Positions 22,901-31,600 of a stretch of 64,000 bases of DNA are shown here, in pieces. Each line of letters begins with the position of its first letter. Positions within the stretch are counted from its first letter, which is position 1. Below the pieces are notes generated by a model, which was not told the origin of the DNA, made no database searches, and worked only from the letters and a program-made list of their open reading frames with translations. The DNA is from Daucus carota subsp. sativus (Eukaryota > Streptophyta > Magnoliopsida > Apiales > Apiaceae): assembly GCF_001625215.2 (NCBI RefSeq), contig NC_030381.2:21167131-21231130 (forward strand), written 5' to 3'. The position numbers and the translations under genes are program-made.

Positions 22901-23529
22901 GTAATCAGTTTTCCTAAAGAACATGCTGAACATGGAAGGTCATTTTTGGAAAGAACTTTAAGATCTCTAAGAGGATGTCCAGTAGAATTTTCTATAATAT
23001 GACGCATCATAGAGACTCCAGGATGACCTAATCTTTCATGCCAAAGGGTAAATGATTTTGGATCTATGAGTTTGGAAGCAATGACATTGTGTGACTCAAT
23101 GGTTCTGATTTTCATCATATATAATCCCGAAGAAAGTGAGTGAAATTTTTCCAGGATTTTCTTGTTGCTAGAATTAGCAGAAGTGATAAGGAGATATTCT
23201 TTACCAGCCTCAGAAGTGGTTTCAATGTGAAATCCGTTAAGTCTGATATCTTTAAAACTAAGAAGATTTCTAGTGGACTTACTAGAAAATAATGCATTTG
23301 GAATATGTATGTGTGTACCATTAGGTAAGACGAAATTAGCTTTTCCAAAACCTTCGATTATATTAGATACGCCAGAAATCGTTCCAACTTGAGCTTCGGT
23401 TTTGGTTATATGGGTAAAGTATTTTCGATTTTGTAGAATCGTATGAGTTGTACCACAATCAGCAATGCATATATCTTCAGAATCCATTCTGTATATAATT
23501 AAGAAACATAATTTATTTGATAGGAACAT
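19990..23529 (-). CDS. Copia pol: protease, integrase, reverse transcriptase, RNase H
   Basis: Open frame of 1179 residues; M15 (23487) is an alternative start. A protease-like motif A-D-C-G-T-T lies at residues ~23-28 (Cys where D-S/T-G is usual). The GAG-pre-integrase/HHCC zinc motif is around LWHERLGHPG with C-x2-C in DLPCSACSLGK. The integrase core has GDICGP, RLDNAGEF and NTQNGLAES (D-D-E). The reverse transcriptase (~residues 660-900) has SLYGLKQSGRMW and the catalytic YVDD. The RNase H (~1000-1140) has YADAGY, HSELIA and EDNTA. No stop or frameshift. It lies in the same frame as gag but is separated from it by 246 nt containing several stops. Likely competent in sequence; activity cannot be judged. 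Confidence 0.93.
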   Translation of the reverse strand: MFLSNKLCFLIIYRMDSEDICIADCGTTHTILQNRKYFTHITKTEAQVGTISGVSNIIEGFGKANFVLPNGTHIHIPNALFSSKSTRNLLSFKDIRLNGFHIETTSEAGKEYLLITSANSSNKKILEKFHSLSSGLYMMKIRTIESHNVIASKLIDPKSFTLWHERLGHPGVSMMRHIIENSTGHPLRDLKVLSKNDLPCSACSLGKLITRPSPTKVKLESPSFLERIQGDICGPIHPSSGPFRYFMVLIDASTRWSHVCLLSTQNDAFAKLLAQIIKLRAQFPDHCIKSIRLDNAGEFTSATFVDYCMSVGISVEHPVPHVNTQNGLAESFIKRLQLIARPLLLKAKLPTSIWGHAILHAANLIRIRPTAYNQNSPLQLVLGQIPNISHFKIFGSVVYVPIAPPQRSKMGAQRRIGIYVGFDSTSIIRYLEPLTGDIFTARYADCHFDESLFPPLGGDKHVNKVNPDITWNASGLHFLDPRIGQCELEVKRIIHMQNIANQMPDAFNDSRNVIKSHIPVVNTPARIDMPIKKSNELVTESRPRLKRGRPVGAKDVAPRKRKTKKIAPEVAHAPEEANTPEVVLSPEEIPVPEDSGLNNHEISINYVYDMKLWDRSKAIIDDVFVYSATLDVDINSDPEPQSVDECRRRKDWLKWKDAIQTELNSLRKREVFGPVVQTPIGVNPIGNKWVFIRKRNEKNEIVRYIARLVAQGFSQRPGIDYHETYSPVMDGITFRFILGMASKEKLKTRLMDVVTAYLYGSVDSDTFMKIPEGLKMDEFKKPRHIYSIKLQRSLYGLKQSGRMWYNRLSRYLQKNGYISNQICPCVFIKKSQSGFVIIAVYVDDLNLVDSATEVDEAVIYLKTEFEMKDLGKTKYCLGIQVEHLSSGIFLHQSTYTEKVLSRFYMDKSHPLTTPMVVRSLEPDKDPFRPREDDEEVLGPEIPYLGAIGALMYLANNTRPDIVFAVNLLARFSSAPIARHWNGIKHIFRYLRGTIDFGLFFPENSTSQLIGYADAGYLSDPHFGKSQTGYVFTYCGTAISWKSTKQTTVETSTNHSELIAIHETSRECVWLRSIIKNIQESCGLPDITRSPTIMFEDNTACIDQLKEGYIKGDRTKHNSPKFFYTHELQKNGKIDIQQIQSCDNLADLFTKSLPNSTFAKLRRNIGMRRLKDMLQQNFSN

Positions 23530-23775
23530 AACACATTACATAGTTCAAATAAAGCACACAATACACACTAGTAACTATAGTAATTCGGACCATTAATGCT
23601 CATTCCTCCGGTTGCTAATAATTTTATAAAACTAATCCTCAGCCTCCCACATGGGAGTTTCGTTAGACTCATTAGGACCATTAACACTTATTCCCCCGTT
23701 TGATATTATAAGGGAATCATCTAAGTTGTTGGTGAAATTGGTCTCCACCATTTTCCCTTTCGATCTTTTGGATGA
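23530..23775 (-). other. Stop-containing in-frame spacer between gag and pol
   Basis: After the gag stop (TAG) the same frame stays open for about 50 codons with gag-like sequence (SSKRSKGKMVETNF), then meets TAG, TAA, TAG, TGA and TAA before the pol ATG. The first TAG occupies a position where Gln (CAG) would fit. A splice-acceptor-like TTAATTATATACAG lies within the pol ORF just before M15. GGAATAAGTGTTAATGG and GGAATGAGCATTAATGG are internal near-repeats. Confidence 0.6.
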
Positions 23776-24636
23776 CTAATATAAATCAACAAGATGTTGT
23801 GGGATATAACAATTACGTGACCAATGCCCTTCCATTCCACACTTGTGACATAAATTGTCAGTTTTCCCTCCTTGTGGTGCCTTTCTTTTGGTCTGTGTTT
23901 CAGGTTGCCACTTCTGGTGACCAGAGCTATTATAAGGACGAAGATGCCCACGACCACGGCCTCGTCCACGATAGCGACCATGGCCTCGTCCACCTCCATG
24001 CCCTTTTCCACGTACATTCTGCTGGAATGTTGTGTTATTTACTTCTGGTAAAGGGGCAGATCTCGTTGGACGGGATTGATGATTCTTAATCACCAATTCA
24101 TGATTCTGCTCGGCAACAAGGAGGGTTGAAAGGAGATCCCTAAACTTGGTAAACTTGCGCTCCCTGTACATCTCGACTAAGTTGATATTATTGGGATGAA
24201 AAGTAGATAATGTTTTGTTGATCTTTCTTTTCTCAGTAACAACATCACCACACATAATGAGCCTAGAGCTTATTTTGAATAGTGCTGAGCTATATGCCCG
24301 AACACTCCTAAAATCTTGAAGCCTTAGATTAGCCCAATCATTTTCAGCTGCAGGTAGATAAACTAGTTTCCGATGATCGAACATATCCTTTAGATTTTCC
24401 CATAAAATAAAGGGATCCTCGACTTCTAGGTATTCAGATTTTAAATCTTCATGCATGTGGTGTCGGAGAAAAATAATAGAGGTAAAGTTTTCTTCAACCG
24501 TGGATGTGTTTTCTGCCTTTATTGTGTTGCTTAATTTCTTTGAACCCAAGTGCAACTTTACATCTTGTACCCACGATAAATAATTCTCCCCAGAAATGTC
24601 CAACGCAATGAACGACAAGTTTGTAAGATTTGTCAT
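23776..24636 (-). CDS. Copia gag
   Basis: 286 residues starting MTNLTNLSFIALDISGENYL. The central part matches the Copia gag (UBN2-type) fold: helical, with FILWENLKDMFDH and a conserved NF-HP loop. An Arg/Gly-rich basic stretch (RGKGHGGGRGHGRYRGRGRG) near residues 210-230 probably binds RNA. It is followed by the CCHC zinc knuckle C-HK-C-GMEG-H-WSRN-C near residues 262-275. The protein forms the virus-like particle. It may be truncated by about 50 residues by a TAG directly after LVDLY. Confidence 0.9.
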   Translation of the reverse strand: MTNLTNLSFIALDISGENYLSWVQDVKLHLGSKKLSNTIKAENTSTVEENFTSIIFLRHHMHEDLKSEYLEVEDPFILWENLKDMFDHRKLVYLPAAENDWANLRLQDFRSVRAYSSALFKISSRLIMCGDVVTEKRKINKTLSTFHPNNINLVEMYRERKFTKFRDLLSTLLVAEQNHELVIKNHQSRPTRSAPLPEVNNTTFQQNVRGKGHGGGRGHGRYRGRGRGRGHLRPYNSSGHQKWQPETQTKRKAPQGGKTDNLCHKCGMEGHWSRNCYIPQHLVDLY

Positions 24637-25203
24637 TATAATCTGAATTTAACACCAAAATTATCAACTTAAACTATCAATGTACATATTACATAAAATC
24701 CTACTAAATCGAATGCGTTAACAAGTAAGCAATAATAAATGTGTACATCATTATTATCATCGATATTATGAACAGATCTATATATAAAATGACTAATGGA
24801 TTTTCACCCGCCATACCGACCTCTGCGTATACAGGTTATCTCCAACCAATAATATATTTAAGTGGAAAATCCTGCATAAGTTAGTTAGGCACAAAAGAAT
24901 TATTATCCGATAGGCAGGCAATTTATAAATTAAGGTTTCCACTATATTTCGGTATTACCCAAAATTATATGGTACCGTAAATAGGCGGTGCTCCGACCAT
25001 ATGTAGTTAAAATATTAGTAGAGGGGGTAACCACGTCTACTCCGGTTATATATATAAATTATTAGTAGAGGGTATAACCACTTCTACTCCGGTCACATAT
25101 ATTTAAATTATTTGTAGAGGGTATAACCACGTCTACTTATATATATGTACATTTAGATAAAATTATACCTTCTCAGTTCCGGCAGTGCTTCGTGCTGATA
25201 ACG
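24637..25203 (-). promoter_or_regulatory. Copia untranslated leader with PBS and three tandem repeats
   Basis: The primer-binding region follows the 5' LTR on the minus strand (CGTTATCAGCACGAAG, about 25188-25203). At 25017-25138 a unit AGTAGAGGG-TAACCAC-TCTACT-CCGG is repeated three times at about 50-55 bp spacing. Such leader repeats could hold regulatory sites; that is inference. Confidence 0.7.
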
Positions 25204-25450
25204 TGTTGTAATATACTAGCTACAATGATATTAGAGAACTGCTATTTTAACAGAGACAGAGAGAAGAAAGAAGAGCAGAAGTAGTATTGCTCGGGTGCAT
25301 TTCAATACTTACTGAAGATGGCTATTTATAGCCAAAACAATGAACAAGAACATTAAATGCTTTGCCATTTTTCTACTCCTATTTCTTAGACTTACCGTAG
25401 CTCTACTATTGTAACTTTGAATGCATGTATATGACAATCAATTTCTAACA
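25204..25450 (-). repeat. 5' LTR of the young Copia element
   Basis: 247 bp, contains the promoter for the minus-oriented element. Flanked outside by TAAAC. Confidence 0.95.
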
Positions 25451-25455
25451 TAAAC

Positions 25456-26200
25456 TAATATATTTGAACTAATGATTAAACTCCGCGCCTGTATAAAACT
25501 AAAAAAGATAAAGAAAGTATTAGGGTTTGCAGTTTTGAGAGTCGACCTCCAAGATTCTAGCCGCCACTTCTCCGCTCTTCATCCTTCATCCTCTCTCCTG
25601 ATTGATCATCTTCGCTATCTCATCTTCTCTTGTATTTATTAGTTTTATCAATAAAACCAAGATCTAATCCTTTTGGATTAGTTCTTGTTGAGTACCTTGT
25701 CATCAAAGTTGTGCCCATATTTTTGGGATGTTTGTGTTTGTTTTGATGTTTCTGTGTGTCTTGTTATGAGTTTCAGTAACGTTTTCAAGAAGGTGTTACA
25801 TGATATTTTGGGTGATCCGTATGGCTTGTATCAAATATGGCACAGTGGTAAATATCGCAAGAGCTCACCTTTCACGACATAATATTGTTCATGTTTTGGG
25901 GTCATTTTTTGATCCAATATCAGTGGATGTAATTGATAATTCTGAACATTGGGCTACAGATGTTGCTGCTTATGTGAAGGTCGATTGTGATGCTACTATA
26001 TATGTTCACAACTGATATAGGTTGGATTGTTCGAGATTTGATTGTAATACCTTTTGGTTCAAAGAATTTAAATATTCAATTTGTTAAGCGATCTGAAAAC
26101 AAAACTGTTATATGTTTAGCTCGTTTGTTGTTTCTTAATCAGGTTGTAATTGACAGTTCGAGGGTTTGTCTCGGCTGGGTTTCGGTTATTTATTAAAATC
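25456..26200 (+). pseudogene. Probable relic of a LINE RNase H domain
   Basis: The + strand reads YVKVDCDATIYVHN at ~25970-26010, then IGWIVRD near 26030 in another frame, then NIQFVKRSENKTVICLARL at 26070-26125. The order resembles the start, middle and end of the plant RVT_3/RNase H-like domain with the interior deleted. No intact frame. The upstream CT-rich stretch 25540-25640 is unassigned. Assignment is tentative. Confidence 0.4.
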
Positions 26201-26229
26201 TTCGCTTTTCGTCAATATATATATATATA

Positions 26230-26367
26230 GAGTCCTACTCCAATAGAAACCAAATTAGCCTAAAAACTAAAAACCAGTTTCTGGACAGTTTTTTATCACT
26301 ATTTTTAACTACAAAAATCACTAATTTGTACATAACATGTCACTAATTTATATATAGCATATCTCGT

Positions 26368-26448
<81 letters not shown>

Positions 26449-26858
26449 TGCAACGTATATTACCATCATCTTCACCCAAATCGTAATAATGGACTTCTTA
26501 CCATCATTACCAGACGTTTCCATGACTTGCCACTATTGTCTATCATCACCAATAGTCACATACACTTTCCATCATAACTTACAAAACTAACGACTACTTA
26601 CCATCATCATACAACTTCTATTGCGGCTTCCTACCGTCAAGAACCTTCCTGCGGATGAAATTGATCATCTATAATCGATTATCAATAGTTTAGATAAGTA
26701 GATTTTCCCAATTTTGATAATAAAAATCGATGTTTACATACTGTATAAAAATAGTGATTAGTGCAGTATAAATTAGTGATACCCGTAGTTATAAATAGTG
26801 GTAGGAAAACTGGTTTCTAGTTTTTATTTTAAGAATGGTTTCTATTTGATCATGAGCC
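26230..26858. mobile_element. (TA)n-flanked MITE, copy 1
   Basis: Left end GAGTCCTACTCCAATAGAAA and right end (reverse complement GGCTCATGATCAAATAGAAA) are imperfect inverted repeats, followed inward by AAAAACTAAAAACCAGTTTC and its partner. It sits between TA tracts (26213-26228 and from 26859) and itself contains a 71 bp (TA)n run at 26370-26440. A related element in opposite orientation is at 28475-28993. ORFs reading YIYIYI are repeat artefacts. Confidence 0.7.

Positions 26859-26945
<87 letters not shown>
26859..26945. repeat. (TA)n microsatellite
   Basis: About 85 bp of nearly pure TA, interrupted by single C and T bases, between two MITE-like elements. Confidence 0.95.
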
Positions 26946-26947
<2 letters not shown>

Positions 26948-27892
26948 GCCTTCTCCTTGAGGATCCATAAAACTAGTAACCTGGTAACTCTCAAGCAGTT
27001 AAAAAAAGGACACGGCGTGAATATAGGAAGACACATGCTCTTTTCAAACCTAATGAAGTTCTGTAAATATTTACAAGTTCCGTAAAAACCTAATAGACAA
27101 AAATATTATCATCTTATAGAGAATAAGGAATTGAATAATAAAAAATATAGAATACCACAAATACAATGTTCTGTATTTTTTTTATATATTTGTTCTTTTT
27201 CATTTTTAGCATGTCCTGTATTTTTATTATACTACAGTTCCTCACATGTTCTGTATTTTAATTTGTATATAAATTTCTTTTTCTTTTTGATTGTTTTTCA
27301 TTTTTAGCATGTCCTGTATTTTTATTTGTGTAAATATTTTATTTTATATTTTTTCCCGCATGTTCTGTATTTTATTAGTTATATATTTAATTCTTTTAAG
27401 TTTTGTTATTATAAATATGTTGTAAGTTCTTAAATACAGAACATATTCTTTTTTCTTTTACAAATATTATTATTTAAATAAACGCTTAAAATTATGTAAA
27501 ATACAGAACATAAATTTTTGAAAAATGAATGATAAGAATAAATGCATACCATTTTTAAACGGATATATATAATAACTTTTAGATATGTTCAGTATAATTT
27601 TTGAAATATTTGAATATAGGTAGTGTAATTTAAGAACACACCCAAAAATTAAAAATATGGATTATAAAAAATATGATATAAAAATAAAAATAAAACACAT
27701 TATTAATATGAAATATAAACTCAAAATAGAAAAGTATAAGTGGCTAAATGTTTCGGCACAAAATGGGTGCATGTATACAGTTACATTATGGTAGCAGTGT
27801 TTACAGTTATTATACTAAAACATGTGTTGGACGGTTGAGATGAAAAATTCCTAAGTTACCCGGATACTTGAGTTCCTCGCTGATCTCTCCCC
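26946..27892. mobile_element. (TA)n-flanked MITE-like element with CATGTTCTGTATTTT repeats
   Basis: Bounded by TA tracts. Ends GGGCCTTCTCCTTGAGGATC and (reverse complement) GGGGAGAGATCAGCGAGGAA are weakly similar inverted repeats, with CCTGGTAACT / CCGGGTAACT further in. The interior carries five direct copies of the motif CATGTTCTGTATTTT (or CATGTCCTGTATTTT) between about 27165 and 27375 and two inverted copies (TACAGAACAT) near 27435 and 27500. No coding frame. Confidence 0.55.
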
Positions 27893-27909
27893 TATATATA
27901 TATATATAG

Positions 27910-27942
<33 letters not shown>
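27893..27942. repeat. Compound (TA)n(CA)n(TA)n microsatellite
   Basis: TA run, then about ten CA units, then TA again, directly abutting elements on both sides. Confidence 0.95.
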
Positions 27943-27943
<1 letters not shown>

Positions 27944-28378
27944 GGCATTGCTCAAAAAAGAACACTCTTAAAAGAAGAACAACACAGAACACTTTAGAAT
28001 CAAATATAGAATCTCATCTAAAGCTTAAAATACTTTCAAATTTTAAGTTGATTGACTTTTTTTTTATGAATTATAATAAAATCCGTCATGTTTAACAATA
28101 AATTTGGCTAAAAATAACACGATTCTATGTAAAATTATTCGTGCAAAAAATATATATATATATCTATTCTGGTTTCTATTTTGGATTTTGTTCTGGATTC
28201 TATAATTTTTTATAGTAATAATGTGGATGAATTTGGATGTTAGATTTCATATATTAAATTTAAATGGTGTTTAACTATACAATTATAATCTGAACAAATC
28301 ATTCTTTGTGAAAAATAAAGTGTTATGATAGTGTTCTGTGATGTTCTTTTTTTAAAGTAAACTTTTTGGAGTACAACC
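27943..28378. mobile_element. (TA)n-flanked MITE, AGAACACT family
   Basis: 436 bp. The left arm GGGCATTGCTCAAAAAAGAA...AACAACACAGAACACT pairs with the right arm (reverse complement GGTTGTACTCCAAAAAGTTT...GAACATCACAGAACACT). Both ends abut TA tracts with no other detectable duplication. Non-coding. Confidence 0.75.
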
Positions 28379-28408
28379 ATATATATATATATATACCATA
28401 TAGATATA

Positions 28409-28474
<66 letters not shown>
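28379..28474. repeat. (TA)n microsatellite
   Basis: About 95 bp of TA with short interruptions (CCATATAGATATACC), between two MITE-like elements. Confidence 0.95.
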
Positions 28475-28477
<3 letters not shown>

Positions 28478-28993
28478 AGTGACCAAACAGAACCAATGTT
28501 ATTCTAGAAACTAGAAACCACTCCTTCGATCACTATTTGTAACTACAGAAATCACTAATTTCTATGTTGTTAATCACTATTTTATGCAGTGTAATCATCA
28601 ATTATTATTTTTTATAATTGAGAAAATTTACTTATGATTAATATTGGTGGTCAATTATTGATGATCAATTATAGTTATAGGAGGTCCATGATGGTAGCAA
28701 ATGAGAGGATGAGGTGTGTGGTGATGGTAGATAGTCGTTAGTAGTGGCAAGTTATGATGACAAATGGTGATAGACAAATCATTATTGTAGGTGACAATGA
28801 TGCTAGGAGTTTCATCAATGCAGTATGATTGAAGATGATGATGATATACGTTGTATATATGTGTATTTATATATTTATATTTGTCATATTTTGCATATAT
28901 AAAATAGTGATTTTTGATATACAAATAAGTGATTTTTGTAACTAAAAACAATGATGAAAAACTGTCCAGGGACTAGTTTCCAGTTTCTAGGTT
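28475..28993. mobile_element. (TA)n-flanked MITE, copy 2 (inverted relative of copy 1)
   Basis: The right end reads (reverse complement) AACCTAGAAACTGGAAACTA...CTGGACAGTTTTTCATC and matches the left part of the element at 26230. The left end GACCAAACAGAACCAATG corresponds to its right end. Followed by a TA tract at 28996-29019. Its outermost ~25 bp relative to copy 1 are missing where the TA tract begins. Confidence 0.7.
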
Positions 28994-29140
28994 AATATAT
29001 ATATATATATATATATATTTGAACTAGAGAAATCTATCATCTTAAAACGAGTATTATAAAATTTATTACTATGTAATAGAGATCTTTTATTTTAATAAAA
29101 AATTATTACGATTAACTTTCTACAAATATCTATCATACAA

Positions 29141-29900
29141 TGTACACAAATTTCGAGGTTCATGATCGGAATCAAGATCTGTGATGGTGGTTGAGCGGTG
29201 GTGATGAAATTTTAGAGGTGGCTGAGATTAGGGTTTCGAGTTGCCTCCAGATGCTCCCAACTCGTGTCCCCCTAATTTGCCTACGTACCCCTATATTTAC
29301 AGGGGATCAAGCCAGTACGTAGTTCTTTTCTCCTAAGAAACCTAATAGGATTAGGTTTCCCCTTCTGCTGTCTTCCTCCTGAAAGGGGCCCAATACGATG
29401 AGGCCTAGACTTGGGCCTTGTAGACTCTCGAGCACCCAAGACTTACCCCAAATGCAAGGACGCTTCTCTACTCCCCGACAGGGACAACCTGCCATACTAC
29501 AGAGATAGAGCCTTCCAGGGTGTATCTTCGAGAAGGTTCCATAAGCTCCCCGACAAGGACAACTCGCCAGACTACAGAGCAAGGCCTCCTCTAATCTTCA
29601 TTCTCTATCTCCCAAGGAGGGCAACTCCTCAGACTACAAGGTAGAGTCTTCGACAAATTAACAGTAGGATCTATACACATCCAAGGGCGTCCCCCTAGGT
29701 AAAATATGTCCCCTTCTGCCCTTCAAATGACGATCTTTCTCTGTAAGCTTAACTTGGCGCGCCCTGAAGATAAGGCGCGCCCAATCTATCTGAAGTGGGT
29801 TCTTCTGATTGACATAGCTAGTTTGGGCTTGGTCCAATCTTGAGCCTATCATAGTCCTCTTTCATGGGCCGGGTCTTCATGGTGATTTTTGCGTATAACA
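29141..29900 (-). repeat. 3' LTR of the LARD-like element
   Basis: About 760 bp ending (minus sense) at TGTTATACGC. Over its first ~410 bp it matches the block at 35651-36055 closely, including GATCTGTGATGGTGGTTGAG and the TATA-like CCCCTATATTTACAGGGG. GGCGCGCC occurs twice near 29755-29780. The low-coordinate edge is approximate. Confidence 0.75.
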
Positions 29901-29912
29901 ACTACCCCCCAG
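29901..29912 (-). other. Polypurine tract of the LARD-like element
   Basis: Minus strand CTGGGGGGTAGT immediately before the LTR start TGTTATACGC. Confidence 0.65.
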
Positions 29913-30189
29913 ATCTTGGTGGCATTGAAGATGTCGACGAGATCTTGATGTCCTTTATTCCCTGAGATGTCCCATTTTGGTTGTTCTCTGTTGAGGCAGA
30001 AGATGTTGACGTTCTTTAACTAGGCGCGCCATATGTCGCCGTATAATAGCTGAGTCTGAATAGTGCAACTGAGTCGAATGAAGGAGATTCCTCTGAAGCC
30101 GATGTTGAAGAAGTTGTTTGAAGATGAAGATAATTCTGCTTGACGGGGGCGAAGACGATGTTCGCTTGACGGAGTTGAACGCAACATTT

Positions 30190-30440
30190 GCTTAATGGTA
30201 GTGCTCGCCTGATGGAGACGATGACGAGGTTGCTGAGGATAAGGCCGCGGAAGCCGAGGCTGAGTTGATGAAGATGAGGCCGCGGAAGCCAAGACTGAGT
30301 TGATGAAGATGAGGCCGCGGAAGCCGAGGCTGAAGGAGAGAAAAACTTGAGGTTGCAGAAGCCAAGTCGATGAATATGAAGCCGTGGAAGCCGAGGCTGA
30401 AGATGAGCGTGCCTTTGATAGTTCTACCACGTCTTGGATG
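30190..30440. repeat. GAGGCCGCGGAAGCC tandem repeats, ~39-54 bp unit
   Basis: Four or five units built on GATGAGGCCGCGGAAGCC and GAGGCTGAGTTGATGAA. Overlapping antisense ORFs (30020-30470) encode repetitive Pro/Ser/Leu/His strings that mirror the repeat and show no domain. A stand-alone gene is unlikely. Confidence 0.75.
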
Positions 30441-30705
30441 AGGATGAGGCGTGCCCCGATGGTGAAGCAAATCCTTCCAATTATTGTTGACTAGGATCTC
30501 AGAGACCTGATGGCGCGCCTAATGTTGGATTTTTGGGTGTAACAACTACTACCCCCCGGTTCCGAATTGTCTTGAAGATGCTGGTTGGAGAAGACAGTGT
30601 TGCGAAGATGTGTTGTGACATATATTTACTCTGAATCTTGAAGACTGGAGTGTTGGACGTGTCTCTCTATACAATTATATATACACAATTATATTTAGCA
30701 AAATA

Positions 30706-31600
30706 ATAAGGTTAGTATTTACCTCATGGAGCGCCCTGTTAGGGGAAGGCGCCCCCCGTTTTCTCTCTTTCGCATTATCCATAGCTCCTTCCCTTACTTT
30801 CAGCCAAGGATTTTGTTCCATCTTCTTATATGCTTCACCTTTGAGACCTGCAATTTGGAAATTATAATGTCTTGTCTGTCGCCCTTCTGATGTTTGAAGA
30901 TTATGCACTTGAAGCGTTTGGAGTAAGTGCGGAGAGCCATGGTACTTCTGATCTGATGTTGCGTCATTGGCGAATGAAGGAGTCTTGATTACTTTGGCAA
31001 AGAATGGAGACAGGACTTGATTGGGAGCGACGTGTCAAGATCCTCCTGAGATTTGTCGATGTTGATTGTACTGATCCTTGTTGGGTTGAAGGATCGTTGT
31101 AGACGGAGTGTTCCTTGGAGCAAGAAGATTTTCTAATGAAGAGGCGAGAAAAGTTGACGATGTTGGAGCAAGAGGATTCGCTGACGTTTGTTATCGAGTT
31201 GTGTAGTTGATCTGAGCATCCATGAAATTGAAGTGAAACACGCCTGTGCCTTGGGGTGTGCCCTGTCAGGGGGAGACGCGCTTCGATATATTCTTCCTCC
31301 CTGCAAGGGATGGAACCAACACAACATATTGTATGTGAGTACTAAGGAGAATGTTTACCTCAAGGCGCGCCCAGTCTGGGGGAGGCACGCTTCCTAACAT
31401 TATTCTTTCCTGCGAGTGATACAACCAACACAATATACTGTATACAAGTATCAGGAAGAATATTTACCTCAGGGCGCGCCCTTTCAGGGGGAGGCGCGCC
31501 TCTTGAGAATTTCAATAGAACCTGCATAAAACTCTTCACATACAAAATAATAAGAGTTTCAGTTACTTATCTCGTGACGTACCTTGTTAGGGGGAGACAC
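30706..31600. repeat. GGCGCGCC-centred tandem repeat array, ~110 bp unit
   Basis: Units with TTTACCTCA-GGCGCGCCC-x-AGGGGGAGGCGCGCC recur at about 30720, 31250, 31365, 31476 and 31570, the last four regularly spaced at roughly 100-115 bp. Each also carries ACCAACACAA-ATA-TGTAT. Palindromic GC cores in an AT-rich background stand out. ORFs across it are not genes. Confidence 0.75.

Larger units (their letters stand above)
19636..25450 (-). mobile_element. Young, nearly intact Ty1/Copia LTR retrotransposon
   Basis: 5815 bp, minus orientation. Both 247 bp LTRs begin TGTTGTAATA and end TTTCTAACA; the 5 bp duplication TAAAC is perfect (19631-19635, 25451-25455). The LTRs differ at two positions only. 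Internal order on the minus strand is leader with tandem repeats, gag, stop-rich spacer, pol with protease, integrase, reverse transcriptase and RNase H, then a polypurine tract. That order makes it Copia. Because the LTRs were identical at insertion, two differences in 247 sites imply a recent event. Confidence 0.95.

Noticed and set aside
26305..27036. ORFs of 64-95 codons reading YIYIYIYI on both strands
   Set aside because: Pure translation of (TA)n microsatellites.
30020..30470. Antisense ORFs rich in Pro, Ser, Leu and His
   Set aside because: They translate the GAGGCCGCGGAAGCC tandem repeats in two frames; no independent coding signal.
30706..31600. Regularly spaced repeats considered as a CRISPR array
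   Set aside because: Plant nuclear context, repeats are long and diverged and the intervening sequence is itself repeated; ordinary tandem repeats in a retroelement.
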